Below the pieces are notes generated by a model. The model saw only the letters and a list, made by a program, of their open reading frames with translations. It made no database searches and was not told the origin of the DNA. A program made the translations under genes and the position numbers. From Simmondsia chinensis (Eukaryota > Streptophyta > Magnoliopsida > Caryophyllales > Simmondsiaceae): DNA of 64,000 bases. The stretch lies in NCBI GenBank assembly GCA_018398585.1, contig JAGTTD010000014.1, forward strand, positions 20,645,387 through 20,709,386, written 5' to 3'. Below, one piece after another: positions 45,701 through 57,221 of this stretch. How positions within the stretch are numbered: the first letter of the stretch is position 1; each line of letters opens with the position of its first letter.

Positions 45701-47067
45701 TGATATGTCTAATTTAGTACACAATTATTCATATCAATTAGATTCATTTTCTAACCATTTCATATCAAATGTTCATCTCTTTTACTTGCAAAAGAAATCA
45801 TTTTATCCTAAATCTTGCTAGGTTTTACCATCAACATTAACAAATGAATGTAAAATTCGTCAAACAAAAGCAAAAAAATGGGCTAAACACACCAATTCCA
45901 CACGGTAAAGTAAGGAACTACAACACCATGTACAAGTTGGTACAAATTGCAAAAATGTGCAACCAAATTGACAAATCAAGAGCAAGGATGCATTATAGGC
46001 TTCAAGAACATGTTCAAGTTCATGTGAAGACTAAAATTTTGGTGCTGGAAAGTATAAAAACCGATCAAAATTAGCAAGTTGATTCAAGTTGAAAGCATGG
46101 GCAGCAATGGGCGGCAAGGAGGTGGATTAAGGTTTAAGCTTGTAAAATTTTTTGTTCTAAGTATTTCCAACCTCATGTATTACAAATAAGGAGTTTATAA
46201 AAGCGCTGTATCATCAATTCATCAAGCAAAAAGTCAAAACAAAGTAGTAGAGAGCTTAGGAAAACCGTAGAAGGAAAGAAGGAAGGAAGAAAAGTTTGGC
46301 TTGTAATTTTGCATTTTACGTTCTTTCTATCCTTTTCTTCTTTAAGTTCATTGGTTTTGTTTTAGTTTTTCTTTATATTATGTATGCCATAAACTAATTT
46401 TGTCTTTCATAGGCCATGATGTAGCCTAAGTTATAATATGCGCTCTTTTCTAGTTCAACGTATTCAAAGTTTGTTTATTGTGCTGTTTGAGTGTTTATCA
46501 TTGTTCTTAATAAGTTTTGAATACTTGATCACCATTCAAAGCCTATAATATTTCATAATGAGTCTAAGAGGAGATTTATGATGAGTGCTCAAGTGATAAA
46601 CAGCACAAATAGAGCGAATGCTAGAGATAGATTAACGCGGTTTGTGTGGTCTTAAGTGAAAACCATGGATCTTCATAACTCTTTTATTATTTAAATTCAT
46701 GCAAGAGATTGATCAGTTAATATGTAGAAGAGCATGCTAAATGTTGATCAAGAGAGAATATTTAGTAAATTAGAATTTTTGATCGTCAACATGCAATAAT
46801 AACTTGAATATTGAGAATAGAAAAGCGTATTGATGCAACTAGGTGAAATCGGATTCCTTGGACCATATTTAATAAGAAAAAATTTCTAAAAATCAGTAAC
46901 CTAATTTAGTTCTTTTCATTTTGTTTTTTTCATTTCAAAAACATTAAATTTCGGTCTTTCAATTTAGCTGAAACTACTATTTTTGGTACTCATTTAATAA
47001 CAATCCTCGTAGGATGATACTATACTTATTTCTATAATATGTGATACGGCTTAGTGCACTTGCTAAG
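45701..47067 (+). repeat. Large LTR copy (family shared with 61117-62072)
   Basis: Starts TGATATGTCTAATTTAGTAC. It aligns by eye to 61117-62072, including ACGATGTAGCCTAAGTT-like and GAGGAGATTTATGATGAGTGC blocks. A TATA-like GTTTATAAAAGCG lies at 46195. It has no coding frame. The end is cut by the LTR at 47068. Promoter-like layout and lack of genes suggest a solo LTR; the lineage is not resolved. Confidence 0.7.
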
Positions 47068-47479
47068 TGTCATGATCCTAGTATATTGTGGTATATTGAA
47101 TTAAGTAGTAATAATGCAGCGGAAATAATCAAGTGTAGAAGTAATTAGTATTAGTCAAATTAGCGTTTTCCTTGGTGTATTAGCCATATTAGGTAGAATG
47201 ATGTTGTGCAGGGAATGTCGGTTAAGGGATGAGAGTTAGTTATGTCTAGGTGATGTGAATTGTTAGACAGTTTCCCTTGTAATCATCTTAGCTAGGATTA
47301 GTGCAAGTAGTCTTGTTCTTACATTGTAATCCTCATTGAATGGAAATATTTTCTTCTTCTCCCAATTCTTTCCAGTTCGCATCTCTATTTCTCTCTACTT
47401 CTCATCTTTATCTCAATTCTTTCCCATCTTACACTCTCTCTCCAAGGTTATGATCCAAGATTGATCTTGAATCATAACA
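47068..47479 (+). repeat. 5' LTR of element G (palindromic-end family)
   Basis: A 412-bp LTR from TGTCATG to CATAACA. It is followed after one base by a perfect primer site. The last 30 bases are the family hairpin TTATGATCCAAG and CTTGAATCATAA. It belongs with 17095, 55965, 56292, 56673, 59639 and 60879. Confidence 0.8.
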
Positions 47480-47480
47480 A

Positions 47481-47492
47481 TGGTATCAGAGC
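47481..47492 (+). promoter_or_regulatory. Primer-binding site of element G
   Basis: TGGTATCAGAGC, complementary to initiator tRNA-Met, one base after the LTR. Confidence 0.9.
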
Positions 47493-47720
47493 TGTTGATC
47501 CTCAGATCGATTCTAAAGAGCTCGATTTGGTATGGGACGGACCCTGCTCTGGTGTCATGCTTGGTTTGGCCACGAGACGAGCCGTGCTTGATGGCTGTGC
47601 CTGGAAAACCACACGTGATGGGCCCAAGTTTCGAAAAGGGCTACCTAGGAGAGAGCTACCTAAAGTAGAGTGAAGCCGCCATGAGAGAAAAGGGCTGCCT
47701 ACTCAGAGTAAAGCTACCTA

Positions 47721-47916
47721 GAGTAAATCTGTTGAGGACGATGGTTGAGAAGCATGGTGGATTGATACAAGCCAAAAAAAATAGAAGAAAAATTTAATCC
47801 CACATTGGCAGGTTAGAAGAGGAAGTGTCACTTTATATACCTAAAGAGCTACTCCACCTATTGCCAATTGGTTTTGAAATGGAACCTCCTTTGGTATGTA
47901 ACAATGGTATTAGAGC
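47721..47916 (+). repeat. Second LTR end with primer site, copia-like
   Basis: The segment has ATCCCACATTGG, CTTTATATACC and GCCAATTGGTTTTG before GTAACA, then TGGTATTAGAGC at 47905-47916, an initiator-Met primer site with one C-to-T change. This series is typical of many plant copia LTRs. The left border near 47721 (TGTTGAGG) is a guess. Confidence 0.55.
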
Positions 47917-47986
47917 TTACTGATGTTGTGTTAGCTAATTGAAATTGCATTCGAATTAGCTGATTGTGCATCCAATCAAGACAGCC

Positions 47987-48740
47987 ATGGCTGGAGATTC
48001 ATAATTTGAGTCGCTGTAGATGGCTGGAGATTTATCTTATTTCGCATTTCAATAGTTATGTCATAAGGCAATACACATACTTCATGACATGATGGTAACA
48101 TTGAAGAGTATGAAAAAATCACAAGAGAAGGTCCAAGCCCAGCCTTTAGAAATGCAAGATCAATTATACAAACAAACTGATGTAGCATTGGTTTGAGATA
48201 ATGTTGCTGCACGACAACCTATTTAAGATAAATTGGTGCAAACAAATAATACATCAATGGAGTTGACATCGAATCAGCTGCAAGTCTTGCAAATTCAAGA
48301 TAAATTTGACTAAGCAACATTTCAATCTGTTGGAAATGATTCCTTGTTGATGTAATCAAATGTTGCAATAGAAAAGTTCAACGCTGTTATGAAAGATCAA
48401 CTCAAGTTCAATTTGGTGGACATTACTGCCACAAATCAGGCTAAATTATAGCCTCCTAATCTAGGGAAAGAGAAGGTTGTTGTTGCAGCAGTCAATTCAT
48501 GTGTTATAATGCAAGATCAGTCCCATATTAGAACTGGCTTATTGCTTAAACATTGGCTTCCTGATCCAATGAGGTTCAAAAAAACAAAAGCACCTTCTTG
48601 TAACTATGGTGATGTCTTTGAGCAATAAGTGAAAGAAATAATTGTACCACGATTGCAATAAATTCAGCAACAAATGAAGGGTTGCTCTAGCAGTGCAACT
48701 CAGTGTGAGGCCTCCGGAACAATTATTGCTCTTCCATGAT
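47987..48740 (+). pseudogene. Decayed reading frame, first part
   Basis: From ATG at 47987 a single frame reads MAGDS, then continues for about 250 codons with some ten stops, nearly all TAG or TAA beside glutamine-rich text (QLQVLQIQD, PRLQ-stop-IQQQMKG). It looks like a former gag-like gene in which CAG/CAA became stops. I do not recognise the protein family. Confidence 0.4.
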
Positions 48741-48993
48741 GGCTAAGGGCAAGAAGCAAGTTACAAGGGCTATTGGTTCACCCGGTGGTTCATATCAGGC
48801 GGAGCAATTGGCCAAAATTCACCAATAGTCATAAGTTTCGGTCTTAGCAGTGGCAAATATACAATATTTGCATGAGTAGATGCCTTAGCAACTGGATGAA
48901 ATGTAGAATCATGTCCCTAAGTAAGCAAACTGTGTTGGAACAGTAGAAGGAATGTGCATTGACAAAGGTTCAAGAACAGGATAGCCTGAGAGA

Positions 48994-50290
48994 ATGTTAA
49001 TTCAACTCCAAAAACCAATTCCAATGCATACAACTAAAGCTCGGTTATTCTTGAAAAGTAATCCTTATGAGGCCTTAGTAGCAGCAGCTCCTAGGAAGCT
49101 AATAACAGCAAATACAACATCAATTCTAGGTGAAGTTGCAGCATTTCAATCTGTTATGCAAGAAGGATTGGTGCCTCTGATTGTCGCAGTAATGAAATCA
49201 AAGGCTCATATTGAAGTTCGGTTCAATAAGCAGCTACAAATGAAGTCTTAAGAGTTGGTCCTAGCAATGTTATGTGTGCATAAGAAGAATCACTCGCATA
49301 CTGTTAGAATGTTAAGTATGCCGGATCAAAAAGTATTACAATTGATGTTTTGTGTGGGAAATCAATTCAGCAGGCCATGGAGATCATAGGGTACCACATT
49401 TCAACATCATATTAGTGACTTAATGTAGGTATCCAAATCTAATGTGGAACTTGGAAAGTCAAAGTTTTAAGAGTTCTCAAGGAAAGCGGTCATCAATGGA
49501 TTAGCCAATTAGGTTCTTTGGAAGTAGCATCTTGGGATGCTAAGGTGACCTTGGAATGTTGTAGTTCAGCTTAAGAGGGCCTTAGAGACTGGAAAACAAC
49601 CTTGTGTCCATTTCTAGTCTTGAGAATGACTGATTCTAGTAGAGATTTCAACAGAAGCACAGATCTTTGCATCATAGGAGTGATAGGGATCTTGGAATTC
49701 TAGTTGATGGCTAATATTTCTGGGGCGAATATGCTATAATTAAAGCTTACAACCCTTTCTAGTAGTATGAACAAGCTTGCCTTCTGTAGCAGCCACAACA
49801 AGAAGTTCATCAGCAACAAGGACAAGTTCATCAACAAGGTAATTGGAGCTACAGCATGGCTAATTTTGAATGACAGTGGTAGACCATCAGATTCTCCACT
49901 TCCTAATTCATTTGTGAGAGTCATTTAAAAACCATACTTGATCAAGAACATGAGGTTTAGGTAGTCCAATGTCAAGTTTGGGGAATTAGACAGTCCTTAG
50001 CTACGTCCAAGTAGACTTGGGAAAAGCTGAATTCTATCAAGGTTGTTGCTAGTTCATTAAAGAATCAGCCGGGTATAGTAGAGAAGTATGCAATGCAATA
50101 GGGCCAATTGAGGATCAGAATGCTAGCTATTGAAACAAGAAGAATTGGTAGCTATTTAGATGAAGTTCAGTGGAGTGCTATGGAGCTAAAGGAAAGTGAA
50201 TTTTAGGGGCATAAGTAAGAGCTAGTGAATTTCAGTATGCGTTTTGGCTGTTGGCATATGGAACTTGGAAGCTTGAGAAGGGGCTTATGA
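48994..50290 (+). pseudogene. Decayed reading frame, second part
   Basis: In a neighbouring frame, an open stretch at 48994-49251 (MLIQLQKPIPMHTTK, SNPYEALVAAAPRK) continues past a TAA as protein-like text with frequent stops, including glutamine-rich QQEVHQQQGQVHQQG near 49800, up to about 50290. It is probably the continuation of the frame at 47987 after a shift. The product is unknown. Confidence 0.35.
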
Positions 50291-50755
50291 TGTTATTAGT
50301 AGTTGGTCCATTTAAGTATGTCAAGGAAAGAAAGAAAGCTATTGTTGGGGAGTGGTCTCAAAGCTTTGAACAAGGAATTGTGACATGTTGTTCCGCTAAC
50401 ACTACCAAACAAATTGATTAGATGGCAAATGTTTGCGAATCTTATAAAGTTCATCCACCTACTAAAGATTGGTCTCAAAGAATTGGAAGGGAAATGGGTT
50501 GTTGTTCAGATGTTTCTGTAGTATTAATGGTTGGTTGGATGACATTTGCAAGCACTTATGATTTCGATCACCTTGTTCTCCAATGCTTCATGTCCTTGGT
50601 TTCCATTCATCCATTCAATCTTGATGCCCCTAAGATTAATAGGAGCGATGCAATTTTTCTTAGTTGGAAAGACATGAGGAAGAAGGGGGAGAAATGCATG
50701 CAAGCTTGTGAGATTCGTCAAAGCTCCAAGAGAATTCATGCATTGATCAAGATCG
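50291..50755. other. Unassigned stretch with unsupported open frames
   Basis: An open frame of 118 codons (50422-50778, plus) overlaps one of 71 codons on the other strand. Neither shows a motif I recognise, and the plus frame runs into the integrase remnant of element I, so I do not call a gene. Confidence 0.4.
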
Positions 50756-51460
50756 TCAACATTGTGGCCATATGTTAAATGAAAGGGAGTTGTCCCAGTT
50801 ACATGCCACCTCCTAGGTTTATCCTCAGTAATTTTCTCAATGTTGGCCTTTATAATCTTGTTGGTAGACTAAACTTTGCCATTTTCTTGGGCATAGTAAG
50901 TGGTTGAGTTCATGATCTCTATGTTGAAACTCTTGGTAAACTCCTTTACTTCATACCCATTAAGACTTATAGCTTGGTCCATAGTTATGGTATTTAGGAT
51001 TCCAAACCTACATAGGATATATTCTTTAATAAAGTCAATCACATCCTGCTGATTGATATTCTTATATGGTTTAGCCTCCGCCGATTTTCTTGAATAGTCC
51101 ATTGCCACAATAATGTAAGAATGTTGCTTGCTAGAGGGAGGATTGATCTCCCCTGTAATGTCCATTTCCCATCCTCGAAAAGGATGGTTTTACAATAGCA
51201 TGCATCTCACCTGCAAGAACCCTTGGCAAGTATCTATATAATTTGACTTTGGCATGCTCTGCACCCTTTTCATACTTGATACTGTCTTCCATCATTGATG
51301 GCTAATAACGCCTAATGAGCCGGTGCATCTTATTTCTAGCCAAATGGGATCCATAGATTTCTTCATAGGCTCCAAGCATCACTAGCTTTTCTGTGTCCAA
51401 CTCTAGACACTTAAGAAGTACTCCATTAGCATCCTTTTTTATAGCTCTCCAGATACATCT
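50756..51460 (-). pseudogene. Element I (Tat lineage) integrase
   Basis: On the minus strand the zinc-binding part lies at 51400-51240 (EIYGSHLARNKMHRLIRR; its CxxC is lost), then AGEMHAIVKPSFS. The core at 51165-50869 reads MDITGEINPPSSKQHSYIIV, DVIDFIKEYILCRFGI and MNSTTYYAQENGK, with the first two acidic residues replaced or uncertain and the third retained in QENG. TTPFHLTYGH ends it near 50756, where unrelated DNA begins. The wording is that of Tat/Athila-type integrases. Confidence 0.82.
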
Positions 51461-51856
51461 TCAACATCTTAAAGATGGTATCTATGAGCTCTCATATTTA
51501 TTTTCTATCATTGACATAGTCACGAGGGTTCCCCAAGTAATCCATCAAGGGCTTCCTCTTATCCTCAGGCAAATTTGTGACATATTGTTGTGCTTCATAG
51601 CAATCCAAGTGTTCACTTGTAATTACTTTTTTTTCAAAGCTAAATGAATCAGTGATCTCAAAGTCACGGTCTAAGACCAGGTCGCGACAACCATAGTCTG
51701 TTCACCCAATTTCCTGGGCAATTTGTACCCATAGACTAATTAGGCTAGATCATTGGCTGCCTTACTCTGTTCACAAGGTATATTTTCAAACTGAATATCG
51801 TCAAACTTATTCAGTAGACTTTGCACTTTCAAGATATACATACTCGAGGTGTCACT
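51461..51856 (-). other. Element I linker between RNase H and integrase
   Basis: It lies between two recognised domains of one element, and so should be pol sequence, but only short pieces are readable. Confidence 0.5.
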
Positions 51857-52231
51857 TCAACATTGAAATTCACCTTTTACTTGGCAATTCACCAAGTGTG
51901 AATCCCCTCTCACTACTATACTGGAGACTCGCATTTCTAGGCAAATTTGAAGGCCAATAATTAGTGTCGCATACTCAGTCATATTGTTAGAACACTTTCC
52001 TATCAAGGTAACAGCAAGTTTAATGATGACCCTTGTATGAGATTCTATCAGAATCCCCACTCTGGCACATGATTTGGTCCTTAAACCATTGAAATATAGT
52101 TTCCAAGGGACCATTTCAATTGCCAAGAGCTCACCCAGCTCATGGACTAATCCACTTTGAATATTTTGATGGTCAACCAAGAAGTCTATTAGGGCTTGAC
52201 CCTTTACCGACTTTTCTAACACATAGATCAA
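51857..52231 (-). pseudogene. Element I second RNase H (aRNH type)
   Basis: The segment begins VKGQALIDFLVDHQ and continues WKLYFNGLRTKSCARVGILI, CSNNMTEYATLIIGLQICLEM and VVRGDSHLVNCQVKGE. This is the additional archaeal-type RNase H that characterises the Tat lineage. The first catalytic aspartate (FDG) is asparagine (FNG) here. The glutamate in TEY and the aspartate in GDS are kept. Confidence 0.82.
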
Positions 52232-53837
52232 TTCAAACTTAAGTCAAGCAATACTCTACTTATTTAATCTTCCTCTCATTAAGGGTCTCCAGCATATATT
52301 TAAGGACATCAGTCTAAGCAACCAGGTAGATAGTAAAAGCTAAGAAGTAATGTCTTAACTTTATAGGTGCGTAATACATAGATGGATACAATTTCTCAAT
52401 GGAAGAATATTTAGTTTTACTCTAATTTAAACAATGGCTTAGGTAGAGCACAAATTGTTCATACCGCTGCTTATTGTCTTATGCTTGCAGACAACCAATT
52501 GATTCATCAGATGAAGACATATATCTCAATGGTTTGCCCTGCTTTCCTTCAAGAACAGGAACAATATTTGCTAACCGCTCACATGGCTGTTTTGATGAAA
52601 TAGGCCTTCAAGAGTCTCCCAATTTCTATTTTGACTAAAATCTATAACCTCTTAGGACATTCTTGTCTTGGCCGAAATTATAGGCCTTGAGCCTAGCTTG
52701 ATAGGTGGCCCATGCTCAACCACTTTTTGTCCGAGCTGGGCATCTTGTGATTATCCCAAGCAAAGTAATCCTTGAACTCGAGAAGCAAGGTCATGTACTA
52801 CTCCCTCTTCTCTTCACAACATAGAGCACTTATATAAGTAGGTCTTAGGCCTTTTATTGGATCCAAGTTAACCTCGAGGAGAGGACGCTGAACTTCAGCC
52901 CTCAAGTCCTCCATTTTACCTGGTGTTGATCTTAGGTCAGACAACTCTAACTCTTTTTCTCGTACCAGCTGGACTTAGAAGCCATTTCCAGTGATAAATG
53001 CTGCTCTATCCGTAATTGATCCTCTGCACACCAAGCCACCACGTTTGCAATGGCTGAGGAAATAACCCTTTGAGCTTTTATTGGGAAGTCTTGAGTTCCC
53101 TCCATAAGACTTTTTCCATGCCTTGAAGGTCCCCTTCATCAAGAAGGGCTCTCATGCATGCCCAGAAGTCAGAACCACCTGACTCCAAATTAACTTGATC
53201 AACCTTAGCTTCAGTGAGCGGGCTCCCAAGACCGCTATCAATTCTTCATGTTGGGCAATTTAAAGAGTGGTCCTTCTTGTTGCTAATGGTCCCATGCTGT
53301 CCTCAAATAAATTTGCTTCAACAAAGTTAAAGCAAGCTATTAACGGCTTGTCATCAGCCATAACAACCTCATATTTGTTATGGTTCTAGAAGATTAATAA
53401 CGGGTGAAGTGAAGAAGGGATACAATAGTTGGCATGTGTCCAATCTCTCCCAAGCAACGCATTGTAGCCTAAGGTAGCATGCGCTACAAAGAAGGTTGTC
53501 AACTTACTCAAGTTGCCAATAATTAATTAAATTGGGATAACCCCTTCAGACTTGGTGGTGGCCCTAGAAAAGCCACAGATTGCCACAATTGAAGTTATCA
53601 AGTCATCTCGAGATTTACCAAAAATCCCCAACACATGGGAAGGCAAGACATTGATGGTTGTACCATGATCCTTAAGACCCTATTCACCAAGATGCCATCA
53701 AATTTGGATTTGATGCATAGAAGCTTAATGTGTTGGTGGCAGTGGTAGGACCATCAGACATCATCTTCATCACGTCAGGAAGGTTATGGGGCTTTTTAGA
53801 TGTTGAAGTTTCAACATTAAAAGGCAAAGGATTAAAA
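52232..53837 (-). pseudogene. Element I RT/protease region, heavily decayed
   Basis: Only fragments can be read, such as glutamate- and lysine-rich linker text and RT-like pieces near 52260-52560 and 53000-53780. Position upstream of aRNH makes an RT and protease origin likely. The frame is cut at 53838 by the CACTA terminus. Confidence 0.5.
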
Positions 53838-54115
53838 CACTACTACATAACGGGACATAAGCCGCGATTTTTTTGCAGCGATTCTGAAACCGTTGTATAA
53901 AGTTATTTTATGCAGACGTTTTGCAACATTTATAAAACCGTTTCATTACATAATATATATATGCGTCGATTTATGCTGCGGTTTACAAACCGTTGCATTA
54001 GGCCCCAATTTCGCAGTGGTTTTGACCATTTTATGCCGCAGTTTTAAAACTGTTACTTAAGCTTAGTCATATGCAACTGTTTTACAAGACCATTGCATAA
54101 AGTCTAAAAAATTTT
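53838..54115. repeat. CACTA terminal and subterminal repeats
   Basis: About eight motifs alternate between GCNGCGGTTTT and AAAACCGTTGCAT orientations (for example near 53869, 53893, 53976, 54032 and 54048). Such subterminal motifs bind the CACTA TNPA-type protein in known systems. Confidence 0.8.
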
Positions 54116-55964
54116 GTTTTATTCACAAGGCAACCAATAATATTGCGTTTAAAATTTTTAGGTAAATTAAATATTAGTATATTTGGATATGGTGTAATAA
54201 TTTTTTAGTTCATAAACTTCGTGAAACAACTAAATACAACTACTTATTTTGCTTATTTTCGATGAATCTTCAAGATAGATAATAAAAACTGTTGTAAATG
54301 GTATAGCAATTATCATGGGAAATATCAGTTGCCATGGAATATTAAACCATATGTAATTTACGACAATACTTATTTTCCATTGTAAACTATGAGTTTCTAC
54401 ATGTCACAATAAGTTACAATATAAGGGTTCAAAGTGGTGAAAAGATACAAATTTTGGGTGAAATTATATAATTTAAATGTAAATTTTTTTCTCGCTAAAA
54501 ATTTTAGTGACAAAGCAATTAATTGATGTCAAAAAAAAAGGCAATTTTATGTAAAAAACCTTAACTTTCTTCTCTCCTCCTCCATTCCCTTGCTAGGCAT
54601 GCTCGCTCGTCGTCCTCTTTGTTGCTTGCTCGTCCTCCTTGTCACTCGCACTAGGACGGTCACTCTATTTCTCACTGTAATCGCGTTTCTCCTCTACTTT
54701 GGCTCTCTCTCGCTATAGTTCATGATTTTTTGTTAGGTTTTTCTTTTAATTGCATATAAATTTGTGTTATTTAGTATATTACAGCCCTAGATATTGTTTG
54801 ACTTAAGTTCGAATTTAAGGTTATTGTTCATGATGAAACTATATTTTGAGTAAATTTTTCTAGTTTGATAATTGTGTTTTTCTCATCTGAATTTTTTATG
54901 GAATTTTTATTTAAAAATTATGGCCATAGTTTGTGAACAATCGCGACTTAAACCCTATACTATATCGATTGTAAAAGTAGATCTTGATATATTAAGTTTG
55001 TTATTGGATGGTGATGCTGCTGATGTTGATGTCTTTATGGGTTAGTTAGTACATCTTGATGATTTTCACACATTCATGACTCCTAGATAGTGCCTATAAG
55101 GTGTTTATTGATTTGCCTCAATGAATTTTTTAATATAGTACACCTATTAAATCTTTTATGCAGTTCCATTAGTGTATTATTGTGATGTCTTTATGGGTTA
55201 GTTAGTATATCTTGATGATTTTCAAACATTCATGACTCCTAGATAGTGCCTATAAGGTGTTTGTTGATTCGCCTCAATAAATTTTTTAATATAATACACC
55301 TATTAAATCTTCTATGTAGTTCCATCAGTGTATTATTTTATACTTATACCTGAATAGCAATTTGCCAATTAATATTGATGGAATAGACTTAGAGCAAATG
55401 CCTATTTTTTCCACCAATATTTAATGGGCTATTAATACTAAAGGTCCATATACTTTGCCTATTTTAATAACAATGCCTATTTCAAGTTACATTGTAAAGG
55501 TCCAAAATGGTGGGACGATGAAAAAAGTTACAAAATTTAGGTAAAATCAAATTTTTTGTAATTCATGTTGAAAATTAGAGCTCTAGGTTAATGTTTATGG
55601 TCAAACCTAATTTTTAGTAAAACTCTCTAGTAAATTGCCTTTTCACTAACTTTTTCCATTATTTGAAGTAAAATGAACTAGTTGTGGAATTTTCATGTGA
55701 ATGTTATTACCAACATTTGTAAACGAGCTTGGCTCAAATCTTACAGGTGCATTTATCAATTGTCTAAGTAGATCTCGACATATTATGTTTCTTCTTGGCT
55801 GGTGATGCTATTGATTTTTATGTTTATATGGTTTAATTGGCATATCATGATGTCTTTACACATTCATGGCTTTTGGATAGTGTTTGTTGATTCATCTTAA
55901 TGAATTCTCTTACACATTCATTAACAAAGCCCAATTGCTGAACATTAACCCTACTAGTGCTTAG
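54116..55964 (+). other. CACTA 5' non-coding region with repeats
   Basis: A CT-rich block at 54565-54680 resembles a 5' exon or leader. A direct duplication with 156-bp offset begins at 55028 and 55184 (GATGTCTTTATGGGTTAGTTAG). A third, diverged copy of the wider block (GTAGATCT(T/C)GA(T/C)ATATTA) lies near 55770-55920. No coding frame is seen. Confidence 0.65.
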
Positions 55965-56291
55965 TGTTATGATTCAAGATCAAAACTGGAATCATAATCT
56001 AGGAAGAAGTTAGAAATGAAGATGAGAAATAGAAGAAAGAGATGATAAGTAAAGGGAATAAGGGTTGAGAAAGAGAATTGAGATCAATATCATTCCATGA
56101 ATAAAGATTACAATTGCCGAATCCCTATTTGTACTAATTCAAGCTTAAGGAAAATATCTTACTAAATTCACTTTGCCCAGACATAATCCACAATTGCCTA
56201 ACTCAAGCCTTAACTGACATAAAATAACACTCTTAACCAACATTCCCTCCAACACTTAACTACCTTACACGGCTTCAACTAAAGCCTAATG
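55965..56291 (-). repeat. LTR copy of the palindromic-end family, first of three
   Basis: Starts TGTTATGATTCAAG with its inverted partner CTGGAATCATAA 19 bases in, and contains the same GAGATGAGAA-rich body as its relatives. Its right end is not clear and is cut by the next copy. Confidence 0.7.
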
Positions 56292-56667
56292 TGTTATGAT
56301 TCAAGCAAATCTTGAATCATAACCTATAGTTTTTATGATTTTATATTGAAATTGAGGAGAATTGGGATGAGAATTAGAAGAATAAGATGAGATAGATGAG
56401 ACTAGAAGAGAATAGAGATGAGAAGAAGAGAGTAGAAGTCGAGAAGAGGTAAGAGATAGAAAAATCTAGAGAGAATTTTGAGAGGAAGATCAAAACCTTC
56501 TTCATTAACATATGAATCTTACAAGACAAGCTCTCTACTTATACTGCTTACACTAAAGATTAAGAACAATGCAGCTAGACATACAAGCTAATCAACATTC
56601 ATCTAAGCAGTCGCAATATTTGACTAATTCTTAGACTGAATTCTTTCACTCCCTTGAATTGACTAAT
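56292..56667 (-). repeat. LTR copy of the palindromic-end family, second of three
   Basis: Starts with a perfect 12-bp inverted repeat (TTATGATTCAAG, loop CAAAT, CTTGAATCATAA). Its body matches the fragment at 60879-61116 very closely (TATAGTTTTTATGATTTTAT-like start). The right end is not defined. Confidence 0.7.
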
Positions 56668-56672
56668 TATTA

Positions 56673-57093
56673 TGTCATGATTCAAGATTACTCTTAGATC
56701 GTGGCATAGGATATGTGAAGAATTAGAGTTGAGATGAGAAGAGAATTAGAGAGATAAGATGAGAATTAGAGAATATTAAAGTTGAGAGAGAGATGGCATC
56801 AATTATCATTCATCAATAATGCCAAATTACAAAGCATGACAAGCTACTTATACTCCTCTTTGTTAACAAGAAAATATCTAACAAAACACTTCACCTAGAC
56901 ACTTCAACAACTCCAACTAACCATCCCTCCAATACTAATTGAAACCCTCTCTTCACCAATTGATTAATAGCTAATGAACTTATTAGACTATTCTAATGAA
57001 TTAAACTTCTCTTTTACAATTTTTTACAAACTTCATCACAATCTTCACTTATTACTACTAATTCCATGTGTTCCATCTTATCGAACCATGACA
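56673..57093 (-). repeat. Solo LTR with target duplication TATTA
   Basis: The 421-bp element runs TGTCATG to CATGACA and is flanked by TATTA at 56668-56672 and 57094-57098. This proves a complete solo LTR, probably left by recombination between two LTRs. The termini are a 7-bp inverted repeat. Confidence 0.9.
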
Positions 57094-57221
57094 TATTACT
57101 ACTAATGGATATGGAAGAGGGAGATGTAAGTTGGATGTAATTTGTATTTGGATCGAATGCTAACCGATTTTCAGATTAAGCTTACTTGTTTTCCCCTTCC
57201 AGTTTTTTTTTTCCTTAAGCT

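Noticed and set aside
47461..47673. Open frame across the primer site of element G
   Set aside because: It crosses LTR end and primer site, where no protein starts in this element class.
50422..50778. Open frame of 118 codons on the plus strand
   Set aside because: Its end overlaps the integrase remnant of element I on the other strand, and no motif is recognised.
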